Source: Methylomagnum ishizawai | Lineage (GTDB): Bacteria; Pseudomonadota; Gammaproteobacteria; Methylococcales; Methylomonadaceae | DNA: 64,000 nt | Direction: 5' to 3' | Assembly (NCBI GenBank): GCA_945861705.1 | Contig: CAMAVM010000008.1 | Coordinates: 1 to 64,000, forward strand | In this document: one piece after another, positions 47,011 through 55,251 of the stretch | Layout of the letters: every line of letters starts with the position of its first letter | Position numbering within the stretch: position 1 is the stretch's first letter | Translations under genes and position numbers: made by a program | Notes under the pieces: generated by a model | Databases searched by the model: none | The model's input: the letters and a program-made list of their open reading frames with translations, nothing else | Told to the model about the DNA's origin: nothing

Positions 47011-47616
47011 TTAATTTATATTGTTTCGATTTTTTAGGGATGGTGGATTAGGCGACTCCCATACCGTTTCTAATCGCTCGGATCTAAGTTGACTTGCTGG
47101 TGTTACTGTAATGCGTGACCACGGAATGCGCCCCATAAACCATAGCCGCCAAAACCACAGCGGCGTTTTGGGTTGGCTAGTCAGTAAGGCTTCAAATGAT
47201 TCAAGTGTACCAATTTCAACGCCGAGTGCGTTCAAATAAGTTTCATAGACAAACTTTGAACAGAATTGACGCGATGATAAAAAATGGAAGCCAAGATGGT
47301 AAAGTTTACCCATTCGGCTATCACATTCTTTACGCAGTGATTCGATTTGATTGGAGGACAATCCGTCACCCATTCGACGAACAACAAGCCAGTCGTTATC
47401 TGAACGCGATACAAAATTGGCGAGGGTGACATACCTCACGGTTGGGACAGCACTTTCGGCTACCAGCCAGCCTATGTGTTGGTCATAAAATGCAATTCCT
47501 ACATGCGAAGTTAATGAGCCAGTTGTTTGGGCGACGCGACGGTACAGAAAATTAGGGATGCTGGTGAAGAGAATATCGCCCTGTTTGAGACAATTTTCAG
47601 CAGGATGCTGTGTCAT
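47011..47616 (-). CDS. YiiX/YebB-like permuted NlpC/P60 hydrolase
   Basis: A 201-residue protein of the YiiX/YebB papain-like family. The permuted catalytic residues are H38 in TSHVGIAFYD and C119 in RQFCSKFVYETY; the GDILFTSIPNFLYRRVAQ start is typical. No signal peptide is evident. Family members cleave or modify peptide or lipid amide/ester bonds; no substrate is known here. It is convergent with parC. Confidence 0.8.
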   Translation of the reverse strand: MTQHPAENCLKQGDILFTSIPNFLYRRVAQTTGSLTSHVGIAFYDQHIGWLVAESAVPTVRYVTLANFVSRSDNDWLVVRRMGDGLSSNQIESLRKECDSRMGKLYHLGFHFLSSRQFCSKFVYETYLNALGVEIGTLESFEALLTSQPKTPLWFWRLWFMGRIPWSRITVTPASQLRSERLETVWESPNPPSLKNRNNIN

Positions 47617-47632
47617 ATCAATACCAAGTAGA

Positions 47633-48253
47633 TCAAATTAACCCGCAGTGCATTGCCATCACGGTCAATTCCGCCAAATCCTCAGCTTGCATTTTTTCCA
47701 TGATTTTGGCTCTGTGAACGTCAACGGTGCGGTTGCTGACATCTAGTTTTTTGGCGGCTTCTTTGTTGGATAAACCTTTGACGACTAAAACAAATACTTC
47801 ATGTTCCCTAGGTGTTAGCTGACTTAAACGCTGTTTCAATTTGCGTTTTTCAGCATGGTAAACCCGCGTGTCCAAGTCTTTTTGGATCGCTTCTTCCATA
47901 CGACTTAACAGTTTGTCGCTGTCAAAAGGCTTTTCCATATAATCGACAGCACCTGCCCTGAACGCCTTGGATGAATCGGGAACATCAGCATGTCCACTGA
48001 TAAAAATAATGGGAATGGCGAAGTCTCTTCGTGCCAGTTCTTCTTGGAGTTCCAACCCCGTCATGCTGGGCATTCTGACATCCAGTATCAAGCAACCGGC
48101 TTGATCGGGATCGAAATTATTTAAAAATTCATCTGCGGATTCAAAACACCTGACGGCTTGTCCAGTCGATTCTATAAGCATACTTAACGAATCTCTTATA
48201 GAAAAATCATCATCAACCAAATAAACCAGCGTCTTAGCTTTTGTTTCAGCCAT
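47633..48253 (-). CDS. FixJ-family response regulator
   Basis: A 206-residue two-domain regulator. The receiver domain has the acidic pair in VYLVDDDFSIRDSL, phosphoacceptor Asp in CLILDVRMPSMTGLE and the Lys in YMEKPFDS. A LuxR-type helix-turn-helix follows (LTPREHEVFVLVVKGLSNKE...SNRTVDVHRAKIMEKM). The ATG at 48253 overlaps the sensor kinase gene by 8 bp. FixJ/StyR/TtrR-like regulators often control respiration or redox metabolism; the target here is unknown. Confidence 0.92.
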   Translation of the reverse strand: MAETKAKTLVYLVDDDFSIRDSLSMLIESTGQAVRCFESADEFLNNFDPDQAGCLILDVRMPSMTGLELQEELARRDFAIPIIFISGHADVPDSSKAFRAGAVDYMEKPFDSDKLLSRMEEAIQKDLDTRVYHAEKRKLKQRLSQLTPREHEVFVLVVKGLSNKEAAKKLDVSNRTVDVHRAKIMEKMQAEDLAELTVMAMHCGLI

Positions 48254-49586
48254 TGGGCTTCTCCGTAGGTATTGTGAAATAGAAGGTAGTACCTTTATCC
48301 TCTTTGCTATTGAAATGCAAAGTGCCGTGATGCGCTTCAACCAGTGATCGGCTGATCGATAAGCCCATACCCATACCAGAGGATTTGGTGGTAAAAAACG
48401 GTGTTAGTATTTTTTCTTGTTGCAGTGGCGTTAAACCAGGGCCGTTATCTTTGACCCTGACCACGATGTAATTCAATTCATTCAAACTGGTTTCGATGGA
48501 CAGTTGCCGCTGGGTAAATTGCGGTAGATCTTTAAGGGCATCAATACTGTTTCTGATTAAATTGAGGAGGACTTGTTCAATTTGAACGCGGTCGATAAAT
48601 ACAATGGGCAAGCTTTTGGTCAACTCAAAACGCATGGCAACCAAGTGCTGCTTGAAGTCAGACTCAAACAGGCTGATGGCATCGTATACCAAGTCGTTGA
48701 TATCTACTGTGGAACGTTGAATTTTCCGTTGTTTGACGAATTCCCGCATACTGTGGATGATCTGCCCAGCTTTGAGTGCTTGTTGATTGGCTTTCAGCAT
48801 GACATCGCCAATTTTTTCCAAATCTGGTTTTTCATTCTGGAGAAACCGCAAGCAGACCTGGGTATAGTTAACGACGGCCGACAGAGGTTGGTTGACTTCA
48901 TGGGCAATACCCGAAGCCATTTCACCCATCAGACCGAGACGGGTAACGTGCGCGAGCTTTTCCAGATGTTCTTTTTCTTGCAGTTCTTGATGCTTTCTGG
49001 TGCTGACATCGCGGACTATACCGCTGAAGTATTGCATACCATCGAGTGGAAACTCAGCGATGGACATATCCAAAGGCACTAGCGAGCCGTCTTTACGTAA
49101 GCCTTCTACTTCCCGAATTTGACCTATCGCCTTGGGGATAAAGATGCGTAGGTATTTTTCCAGGTAATAATCCTGTTTTTTTCGGATGGTTATTGGCATT
49201 AGTTGGATGACGCGTTGACCGATCAGTTCTTCTGCGCTATACCCGAAAATGCTTTCCACCGCCGCATTTACAGAGACAATAGTCCCTTTCGTGTCGATGA
49301 CGATAATGCCTTCAATTGAGGCGTTTAATATAGAATTAAGTTTGGCTTCCCGTTCGAGCAATTGATGTCGAGAATAATTAAGTTGATCGACCGTTTTGCT
49401 TAAGGCATTGTCACTTTTGCTTAGGTGTTCGGTTTTGGTGCGGTTGTCATTAACAAGTTGAGCAACTTGCTCAGAAAGCACCTGATTCTGTTGTTCAAGC
49501 TCAACTTGCCGCGCTTGAAACTCAATCAGCCGATTTTGAAGTTCAGTGATGGATATTGGGTTAGTGTTATCGGGCTGGTTTAACAT
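48246..49586 (-). CDS. PAS-domain sensor histidine kinase (FixL-like)
   Basis: A 446-residue cytoplasmic kinase with no TM helix. A coiled coil (about 10-80) leads into a PAS domain (about 83-195, NASIEGIIVIDTKGTI ... YFSGIVRDVS). The dimerisation/phosphoacceptor helix has GEMASGIAHEVNQPLSAVVNY, and the ATPase domain has NLIRNSIDAL, DNGPGL and GMGMGLSISRSLVEAHHG. The PAS resembles FixL, but a haem ligand cannot be confirmed by eye. It forms an operon with the FixJ-like regulator. Confidence 0.9.
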   Translation of the reverse strand: MLNQPDNTNPISITELQNRLIEFQARQVELEQQNQVLSEQVAQLVNDNRTKTEHLSKSDNALSKTVDQLNYSRHQLLEREAKLNSILNASIEGIIVIDTKGTIVSVNAAVESIFGYSAEELIGQRVIQLMPITIRKKQDYYLEKYLRIFIPKAIGQIREVEGLRKDGSLVPLDMSIAEFPLDGMQYFSGIVRDVSTRKHQELQEKEHLEKLAHVTRLGLMGEMASGIAHEVNQPLSAVVNYTQVCLRFLQNEKPDLEKIGDVMLKANQQALKAGQIIHSMREFVKQRKIQRSTVDINDLVYDAISLFESDFKQHLVAMRFELTKSLPIVFIDRVQIEQVLLNLIRNSIDALKDLPQFTQRQLSIETSLNELNYIVVRVKDNGPGLTPLQQEKILTPFFTTKSSGMGMGLSISRSLVEAHHGTLHFNSKEDKGTTFYFTIPTEKPNG

Positions 49587-49818
49587 AAGTTTGGCTGTTT
49601 GTTATCGCTATTTTGCAACATGCGTATTAGCTTACGACCTTATCCAGAAATATTTTGACCTAAGCTTACACTACAAGCTAAATGTTGTGGATAAAATTTA
49701 AACCCAAATGTTTTGGTTAGAAATGATTAACAGTATAACTCGGCTAATTCACAAAAACTCATTGATAAGTCTAGGTTAATTATAGAAAACTGAAAACAAT
49801 AGATGCACCTTGTCGAGC

Positions 49819-50583
49819 TTACATAAAAGCTAATAATTGTTCTAATATTGCCCCATTCGTTGCCAAAATTTGCTTTGGGAAAACACCTTTATTACCTTCA
49901 AAGTCGGTAATGGTTGCTCCCGCTTCCGCCGCGATTAATGCGCCTGCGGCTATATCGTAAAGATTCAGTTCCTGTTCCCAGAACGCATCAACTTGTCCAT
50001 CGGCCACCATACATAAGTCCAAAGCGGCGGAACCAAACCGACGTTGCCCGGTTGTTTGCTCGGCAATTCTGCAAAATCGTTGCAGGTTATTGTCTTTCAG
50101 ATAAGCGCGGACGCAAGCAAAACCCGTTGCAACCATAGCATTGGCAAGCACTTGTTCAGTAGAAACGGCGATGGGATTGCCATTTTTCCACACGCCCTTA
50201 TTTTTTTCAGCACAGTAATAATCATTGAGGGCAGGGGCGTAAACTGCACCGACAAGCGTTTCTTGATTAACTTCTAAAGCCACGCTTATCGACCAAAAGT
50301 ACTGGCCCTTTGAAAAAGAGTGCGTCCCGTCGATAGGATCGACTATCCAGCGGTTAGTCTGGTTTTCACTTTGTCCGCTTTCTTCACCCCAAAAGCCATA
50401 CTGAGGATAGTGCTTGGAAAGCGTCTCTTTTAGATAAGACTCAACAGCAATGTCGGCTTCGGTCACAAAATCACGCGGACTTTTTTTGGTTACTTTGAGT
50501 AGCTCCAGGTTTTTATAATGTGAGAGTGCAATTGCGCCCGCTTCACGGACTATTTTTTCCAGATCGGTAAGGGATACAGTCAT
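49819..50583 (-). CDS. Inositol monophosphatase-family phosphatase
   Basis: A 254-residue Mg2+-dependent, Li+-sensitive type phosphatase. The metal-binding motifs are FWGEESG and WIVDPIDGTHSFSKG, with the second metal site at ELNLYDIAAGALIAAEAGA. The substrate could be inositol phosphate, histidinol phosphate, or another sugar phosphate. The motif spacing resembles the HisN/IMPase branch more than CysQ. It is divergent from the HerA-type gene. Confidence 0.87.
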   Translation of the reverse strand: MTVSLTDLEKIVREAGAIALSHYKNLELLKVTKKSPRDFVTEADIAVESYLKETLSKHYPQYGFWGEESGQSENQTNRWIVDPIDGTHSFSKGQYFWSISVALEVNQETLVGAVYAPALNDYYCAEKNKGVWKNGNPIAVSTEQVLANAMVATGFACVRAYLKDNNLQRFCRIAEQTTGQRRFGSAALDLCMVADGQVDAFWEQELNLYDIAAGALIAAEAGATITDFEGNKGVFPKQILATNGAILEQLLAFM

Positions 50584-50832
50584 TTGCGGTATTGAAAGGG
50601 CAGGGTATACATTGGTAATAAATATAAGGTTTTATTGTGGAGTGCAATTTTAATATCCGCAGAGCTTCGCGTCCAGCAGCACGGCTGATAAAGCAAAAAG
50701 GCAGCGTAGATAACCTTCAAGGTGATAGTTGTGGATTGCTACAGCTTTGTCATGGGTTCAAAACGCTATAAGATTTTATCTCCTATCGAAACTGGTCTAA
50801 GCTTGTCGTATATTAAAAGCATAGGCTAACTC

Positions 50833-52491
50833 ATGTCAGAAAAATCCAACATTCTTATCGGCTATCTTACAGAAGTCCGTGGCGACGGCATGGAGGCACG
50901 TGTCGCTGAGGAACATTCCGGCGACTTGCCCATTATCACCATTGATGGCGAAGATATGTTAGCGGGGCAAATTGGCTCGTACATTGTTATCAAACAAAAG
51001 AATATCAATGTGTTGGCGTTAATTTTTAAGACCTGGGGGAAAGACCGCTTTGATTCAGCAGGTAAGCGCTTGACGGATCGGTTTATTTCCTTGATTCCAG
51101 TCGGTGAGATTCAAGAAAATGGCACGTTTATTCGCGGTGTACGCCACTATCCCACACCAGGTGCAAATGTATATGCGGTCGGTCTTGAGGACATTAATGC
51201 GATTTTTTCTAAGTTTCGGGATTATAAATTCTTTATCGGTCAGTTGGCTTCGCATAAGGATTATCACTTAAGCCTGGATCCCAGAGCGTTATTTAGCAGG
51301 CATTTTGCGATTATTGGGCAGTCGGGTTCGGGTAAATCTTGGACAGTCACCAGCTTGATCCAAAACACTATCAAAGCCATGCCCAATGCCCATATCATTA
51401 TGCTGGATTTGCACGGTGAATATTGCTGGAAAGATGATGATGGCACGGTGCATTCGGCTTTTCCTGACGATATGGTGCAATATGTTGATGCGATGGAAAT
51501 GGAAATGCCGTATTGGATGATGTCTTATGCGGAACTGGTGGATTTGTTTATCGACCGTGACGACAAAGGTGCGACTTTGCAAATGTCGTTTATGCGTGAG
51601 ATTTTACAACAACTTAAACGTAAAGAAGCCAAAGCAATCGGGATGCCCACGGTTTCTATCGACACGCCGATTTACTTTTCCCTAGCGGAAATGTACATGC
51701 AGTTTAAGAATGCTAATGAGGAACGCAAAGAGTTCGGAAAAATCACTGGTCCTTTATTCGGGCAATTCGATGAATTCTTGATTAGGATGCAAAGCCGGTT
51801 CAATGATGTTCGTTATGATTTTTTGCTGAAACCTAAAATTCGTAATAATTCAGCCAGCATGGCGGATTTATTGCGGCAATTTGTGGGCTTAGGTGCCAAA
51901 AAAGCCAATATCACCGTAATTGATTTAAGCTCCGTACCGACCGACATCAGGCCCGCCATTTCGGCACAGGTAGGTCGATTGGCTTACGAGTTCAACTATT
52001 GGAATCCACGGCGGCGTGAATTCCCAATTACCTTATTGTGCGAAGAAGCCCACGCCTACATCCCACGGGAAAAAGGCGGTCAGTTTGACGGCACCAAAAA
52101 AATGATGGAACGTATTGCAAAGGAGGGACGTAAATACGGCGTTTCTATCGGTGTGGTTAGCCAACGACCTACCGAACTGTCCGAAACCATGCTGGCACAA
52201 TGCAGCTCATTTATTTGCTTACGCACCACCAATCCTGATGACCAAGCCTACATTAAAGGCTTAGTGCCAGAAGCAGAAGGCGATCTGACCGACATTTTGG
52301 CATCATTAGGTCGAGGTGAAGCTCTGGTGTTAGGCGAAGCTGCGCCGTTACCCACCCGTGTGCAAATTTATCGACCCAATCCAGAGCCGAAAAGTAATGA
52401 TGTCGATTATTTCACCAGTTGGCGCGAAGGTCCAGAAGATCTGGACGTGGAAGAGATTGTTAATTTATGGCGGACGCAAACGAGGAAATGA
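50833..52491 (+). CDS. HerA-type DUF87 ATPase, orphan
   Basis: A 552-residue FtsK/HerA-superfamily ATPase. An N-terminal HAS-barrel-like domain (about 5-95) precedes the motor with Walker A GQSGSGKS (162-169), a WMMSYAELVDLF insert, and Walker B ITLLCEEAHAYIP (about 402-414), then an arginine/sensor region GVSIGVVSQRPTELS. HerA proteins work with NurA in archaea and with SIR2, DUF4297 or other effectors in bacterial defence; none is next to this gene. It may be housekeeping, or its partner may lie elsewhere. Confidence 0.87.
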   Translation: MSEKSNILIGYLTEVRGDGMEARVAEEHSGDLPIITIDGEDMLAGQIGSYIVIKQKNINVLALIFKTWGKDRFDSAGKRLTDRFISLIPVGEIQENGTFIRGVRHYPTPGANVYAVGLEDINAIFSKFRDYKFFIGQLASHKDYHLSLDPRALFSRHFAIIGQSGSGKSWTVTSLIQNTIKAMPNAHIIMLDLHGEYCWKDDDGTVHSAFPDDMVQYVDAMEMEMPYWMMSYAELVDLFIDRDDKGATLQMSFMREILQQLKRKEAKAIGMPTVSIDTPIYFSLAEMYMQFKNANEERKEFGKITGPLFGQFDEFLIRMQSRFNDVRYDFLLKPKIRNNSASMADLLRQFVGLGAKKANITVIDLSSVPTDIRPAISAQVGRLAYEFNYWNPRRREFPITLLCEEAHAYIPREKGGQFDGTKKMMERIAKEGRKYGVSIGVVSQRPTELSETMLAQCSSFICLRTTNPDDQAYIKGLVPEAEGDLTDILASLGRGEALVLGEAAPLPTRVQIYRPNPEPKSNDVDYFTSWREGPEDLDVEEIVNLWRTQTRK

Positions 52492-52609
52492 GAACTTGAG
52501 TTAATGGGTGTGCGTCTAGTATAGAGCGGACATTCTAGGGCTATCTGTTTTGATACTTATACATGCTAGTTAATTTTTTACAGCATTTTGGAAATGTCGA
52601 TAAAGTCAA

Positions 52610-53587
52610 ATGATCCATAAAAAACATCCAAAACCACATAATGAAGGTATTACTGGTCATTCTCACGCGCATGATAGTGGTCACCACCACAGCACACCTA
52701 TTAACTACGGTGGTGTCTTTATTATTGCGATTGTACTCAACACGGTTTTTGTTGGTGTTGAATTTACTTACGGCTTTATTGTTAATTCAACCGCTCTGAT
52801 AGCTGATGCTGGACACAATTTATCCGATGTTTTGAGCCTGCTGTTAGCTTGGGGAGCAACTATCCTCGCTCGGAAAGTGCCTAGTGAGCGGTACACTTAT
52901 GGATTACGCAGTACGTCCATTTTGGTCGCATTAGCAAATGCCATGTTCCTGCTTGTGGTATGCGGTGCGATTGCTTGGGAAGCTCTCCAGCGTTTCCAGC
53001 AGCCACCAACAGTGGCTGGGATCACGGTTATACAAGTCGCTATCGTTGGCATTTTTATAAACAGCCTGTCCGCGTGGTTGTTCATGAGAGGCAGTAAGGA
53101 CGATTTGAATATCCGAGGTGCTTATCTGCACATGGCTACCGATGCGTTGGTGTCGCTGGGCGTGGTGATCGCGGGTGTGGCGATGCTCTTCACTGGCTGG
53201 TATTGGCTGGATCCGATGATTAGTTTAATCATCGTGGCAGTCATTGTTTTTGGCACTTGGGGCTTATTAAGCGAGTCGATGCACCTGGCGTTAAACGCCG
53301 TCCCCATAAACATTGATTTATCCGCAATTGACCGGTATTTACGTCAGCACCACGGGGTAACTGATATTCATGACTTGCACGTTTGGGGCATGAGTACGAC
53401 AGAAAGTGCTTTAACCGTTCATCTGGTCATGCCTAATGGCTACCCTGGAGATGCAATTATGGATGAAATCATGCGCACGCTCAGAACGCAATTCTCAATC
53501 CATCACAGCACTTTGCAAATTGAACAGGGAACAACCGATCATTCGTGTTCCCTGCATCCAAGTAAATCAGAACAGCATCAGCACTGA
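52610..53587 (+). CDS. CDF-family cation (zinc) exporter
   Basis: A 325-residue cation diffusion facilitator. The cytoplasmic N-terminus is histidine-rich (HSHAHDSGHHHS, about 19-30), followed by six TM helices with the metal site HNLSDVLS in TM2 and the second in ATDALVSLG (TM5). A C-terminal metal-binding domain follows, ending in HSCSLHPSKSEQHQH. It is ZitB/CzcD-like; the substrate is probably Zn2+, perhaps Cd2+ or Co2+. Confidence 0.92.
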   Translation: MIHKKHPKPHNEGITGHSHAHDSGHHHSTPINYGGVFIIAIVLNTVFVGVEFTYGFIVNSTALIADAGHNLSDVLSLLLAWGATILARKVPSERYTYGLRSTSILVALANAMFLLVVCGAIAWEALQRFQQPPTVAGITVIQVAIVGIFINSLSAWLFMRGSKDDLNIRGAYLHMATDALVSLGVVIAGVAMLFTGWYWLDPMISLIIVAVIVFGTWGLLSESMHLALNAVPINIDLSAIDRYLRQHHGVTDIHDLHVWGMSTTESALTVHLVMPNGYPGDAIMDEIMRTLRTQFSIHHSTLQIEQGTTDHSCSLHPSKSEQHQH

Positions 53588-53912
53588 GGAGCATGATGCC
53601 AAAAAGTTCGACCCTGCTTGCTAATTACAGTACTGAATTGTAGTTTTTTTACGATCTGTCTTCTCACAAAGTGTTAACTATTCTAAAAACTAATTGAACA
53701 TTTTAGCTTTTGGCAGGAATCATAGTTAATAGTTTTTCGTTCAAATGCTGGTCTGGGCGATTAACTGTTTTAGCTAAAATTAACAGCCAATTTTATATAA
53801 ATCGTGAGATTTGTAGTGTTATGATTCAAATCATGCTTTTGAAGTGTTTTAAAAGGTTAACTGGGTACTGCAATTTGAAGGTTCTGGTTAACGAAAAGAT
53901 GAGGAGAGCAAT
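53588..53912. other. Regulatory region upstream of the ECF sigma gene
   Basis: This 325-bp AT-rich gap holds no gene. It includes the TTGAACA...GGAATCAT element (53694-53723) that recurs before the secreted protein at 56718, and a small inverted repeat ATGATT-CA-AATCAT (53821-53834). GAGGAG at 53900-53905 is the ribosome-binding site of the TTG-initiated sigma gene. Confidence 0.5.
53694..53723 (+). promoter_or_regulatory. Candidate ECF-dependent promoter element, copy 1
   Basis: TTGAACA (53694-53700), then GGAATCAT (53716-53723) preceded by CA. The same two words, with GGAATCAT starting 23 instead of 22 bases after the start of TTGAACA, stand upstream of the secreted-protein gene. GGAAT is a plausible ECF -35 core. 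No -10 box matches between copies. Confidence 0.35.
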
Positions 53913-54551
53913 TTGGCAAAAACGGTGGATGATGCGCTGGGGATAGCGTTACTCAAGCGCATAGCGGCGAAGGATCGCAAGGCATTCGAGGAATTTTATT
54001 ACCTGTATGCAGAAGGATTTGGCAGATTCCTCATGAAAATGTTGAAACAGCAAGACTGGGTAGATGAGGCAGTCAATGATGTGATGTTGACAATCTGGCA
54101 ATCGGCAGAACGCTACGATCCTGAACGGGGACGACTGTCCACTTGGTTGTTTGGTATTGCCCATAACAAAGGGCTGAAAATACTGGAACGGAATGGGCGA
54201 CATCGTGAACAATCGCTGGAGGACTATGCTGGTGAGGTTGATAATGACGGAGACGATGCACCTGAGCATTATCATGCAGCCATATCCGCAAGCTCAGAAC
54301 CAGAACGAATGGTTATGGGATGGGAGCTGGGTGATGCGATGACGTGGGCGTTTTCCAGACTGTCTGCCGATCATCTGGCGGTGATTGACTTGTGCTTTGG
54401 CGAGGATTACTCCTATCAGGAAATTGCCGATATTGTGGGTTGCCCAATCAACACCGTGAAAACCCGCTTGTTTCATGCACGTAAGCATTTGGCGGAACTA
54501 CTGGCACGTAAGGGTTTCTCACTGCCTGAACAAGGTAAGGTAATGATATGA
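53913..54551 (+). CDS. ECF RNA polymerase sigma factor
   Basis: A 212-residue ECF sigma factor. Region 2 spans about 26-95 (FEEFYYLYAEGFGRFL, DWVDEAVNDVMLTIWQSAERYDP, LSTWLFGIAHNKGLKIL). A variable linker (about 96-140) is acidic, and region 4 (about 140-205) has SADHLAVIDLCFGEDYSYQEIADIVGCPINTVKTRLFHARKHL. The start is TTG with GAGGAG upstream. It overlaps the anti-sigma gene by 4 bp and so is cotranslated with it. Confidence 0.92.
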   Translation: MAKTVDDALGIALLKRIAAKDRKAFEEFYYLYAEGFGRFLMKMLKQQDWVDEAVNDVMLTIWQSAERYDPERGRLSTWLFGIAHNKGLKILERNGRHREQSLEDYAGEVDNDGDDAPEHYHAAISASSEPERMVMGWELGDAMTWAFSRLSADHLAVIDLCFGEDYSYQEIADIVGCPINTVKTRLFHARKHLAELLARKGFSLPEQGKVMI

Positions 54552-55237
54552 CTGAAAATAAACCAAGCAATACAATAGCTACCGAGCATACCGAGTTGGA
54601 AGGCTTAATACCTTGGTACGTCAATGGTACGCTTTCTACCGAGGAAAGTGCGGCGGTGAAACAACATATAGCGGTGTGCGAACAATGCCAAAGCGAAGCA
54701 TTACGATGCCAAAGTTTGGTGGGTCAACTTCCAGCAGCACAAGAAATTTGGAAGCCTTCGGCAGCGCACTTTACCGGCATTCTTGCCAATGTAGATAAGC
54801 TTGAGGCTGCGACAGCTAAACCGGATACCAGTCGTACGAAAACTACGTTGGGGCTTTTCCAACGTATTTGCGCTTGCTTATCGCAAACACCTAGTCCAGT
54901 GCGTTGGACACTGGCATTTGAAACCCTGGCTTTTGCGGCACTGGCCTTATTTTTGGTGTTACCAAATTCACCCATTCCGAAGACGGGCGGGGTATTTGAG
55001 ACGCTCTCCAATGCGGAATCGTCGACCACAAAAGGCAAATCCATTCGGCTGGTGTTCTCCGAAGACATGACGACACGGGAATTGTTCGACTTACTGAAAC
55101 AGGCCAAGGCGCAGATTCGCCAAGGTCCATCTGAGGTTGGAAGTTATACGATTGAAGTAGCTTCTAAGGATGAGGCACAATCACTGTCCGTCTTACGTGC
55201 AAATCCCAAAGTGAGGCTAGCGCAGGCGGTCGAATAG
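54548..55237 (+). CDS. Zinc-finger anti-sigma factor with periplasmic propeptide-like tail
   Basis: A 229-residue transmembrane anti-sigma factor. The cytoplasmic N-terminus has the zinc anti-sigma motif H40-x3-C44-x2-C47 after LEGLIPWYVNGTLSTEE. A TM helix at about 120-139 separates it from a periplasmic domain (about 163-229: KSIRLVFSEDMTTRELFDLL ... GSYTIEVASKDEAQSLSVLR...VRLAQAVE). This tail has the strand-helix-strand layout and the ending VRLAQ seen in the propeptide of the subtilase encoded next (VVLAQENQ). It should sequester the ECF factor until a periplasmic signal arrives. Confidence 0.85.
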   Translation: MTENKPSNTIATEHTELEGLIPWYVNGTLSTEESAAVKQHIAVCEQCQSEALRCQSLVGQLPAAQEIWKPSAAHFTGILANVDKLEAATAKPDTSRTKTTLGLFQRICACLSQTPSPVRWTLAFETLAFAALALFLVLPNSPIPKTGGVFETLSNAESSTTKGKSIRLVFSEDMTTRELFDLLKQAKAQIRQGPSEVGSYTIEVASKDEAQSLSVLRANPKVRLAQAVE

Positions 55238-55251
55238 CGTTCTGCTAGCTC

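Noticed and set aside
48254..48340. 29-residue upstream extension of the FixJ-like regulator
   Set aside because: The extension overlaps the end of the kinase gene and precedes the usual start of a receiver domain.
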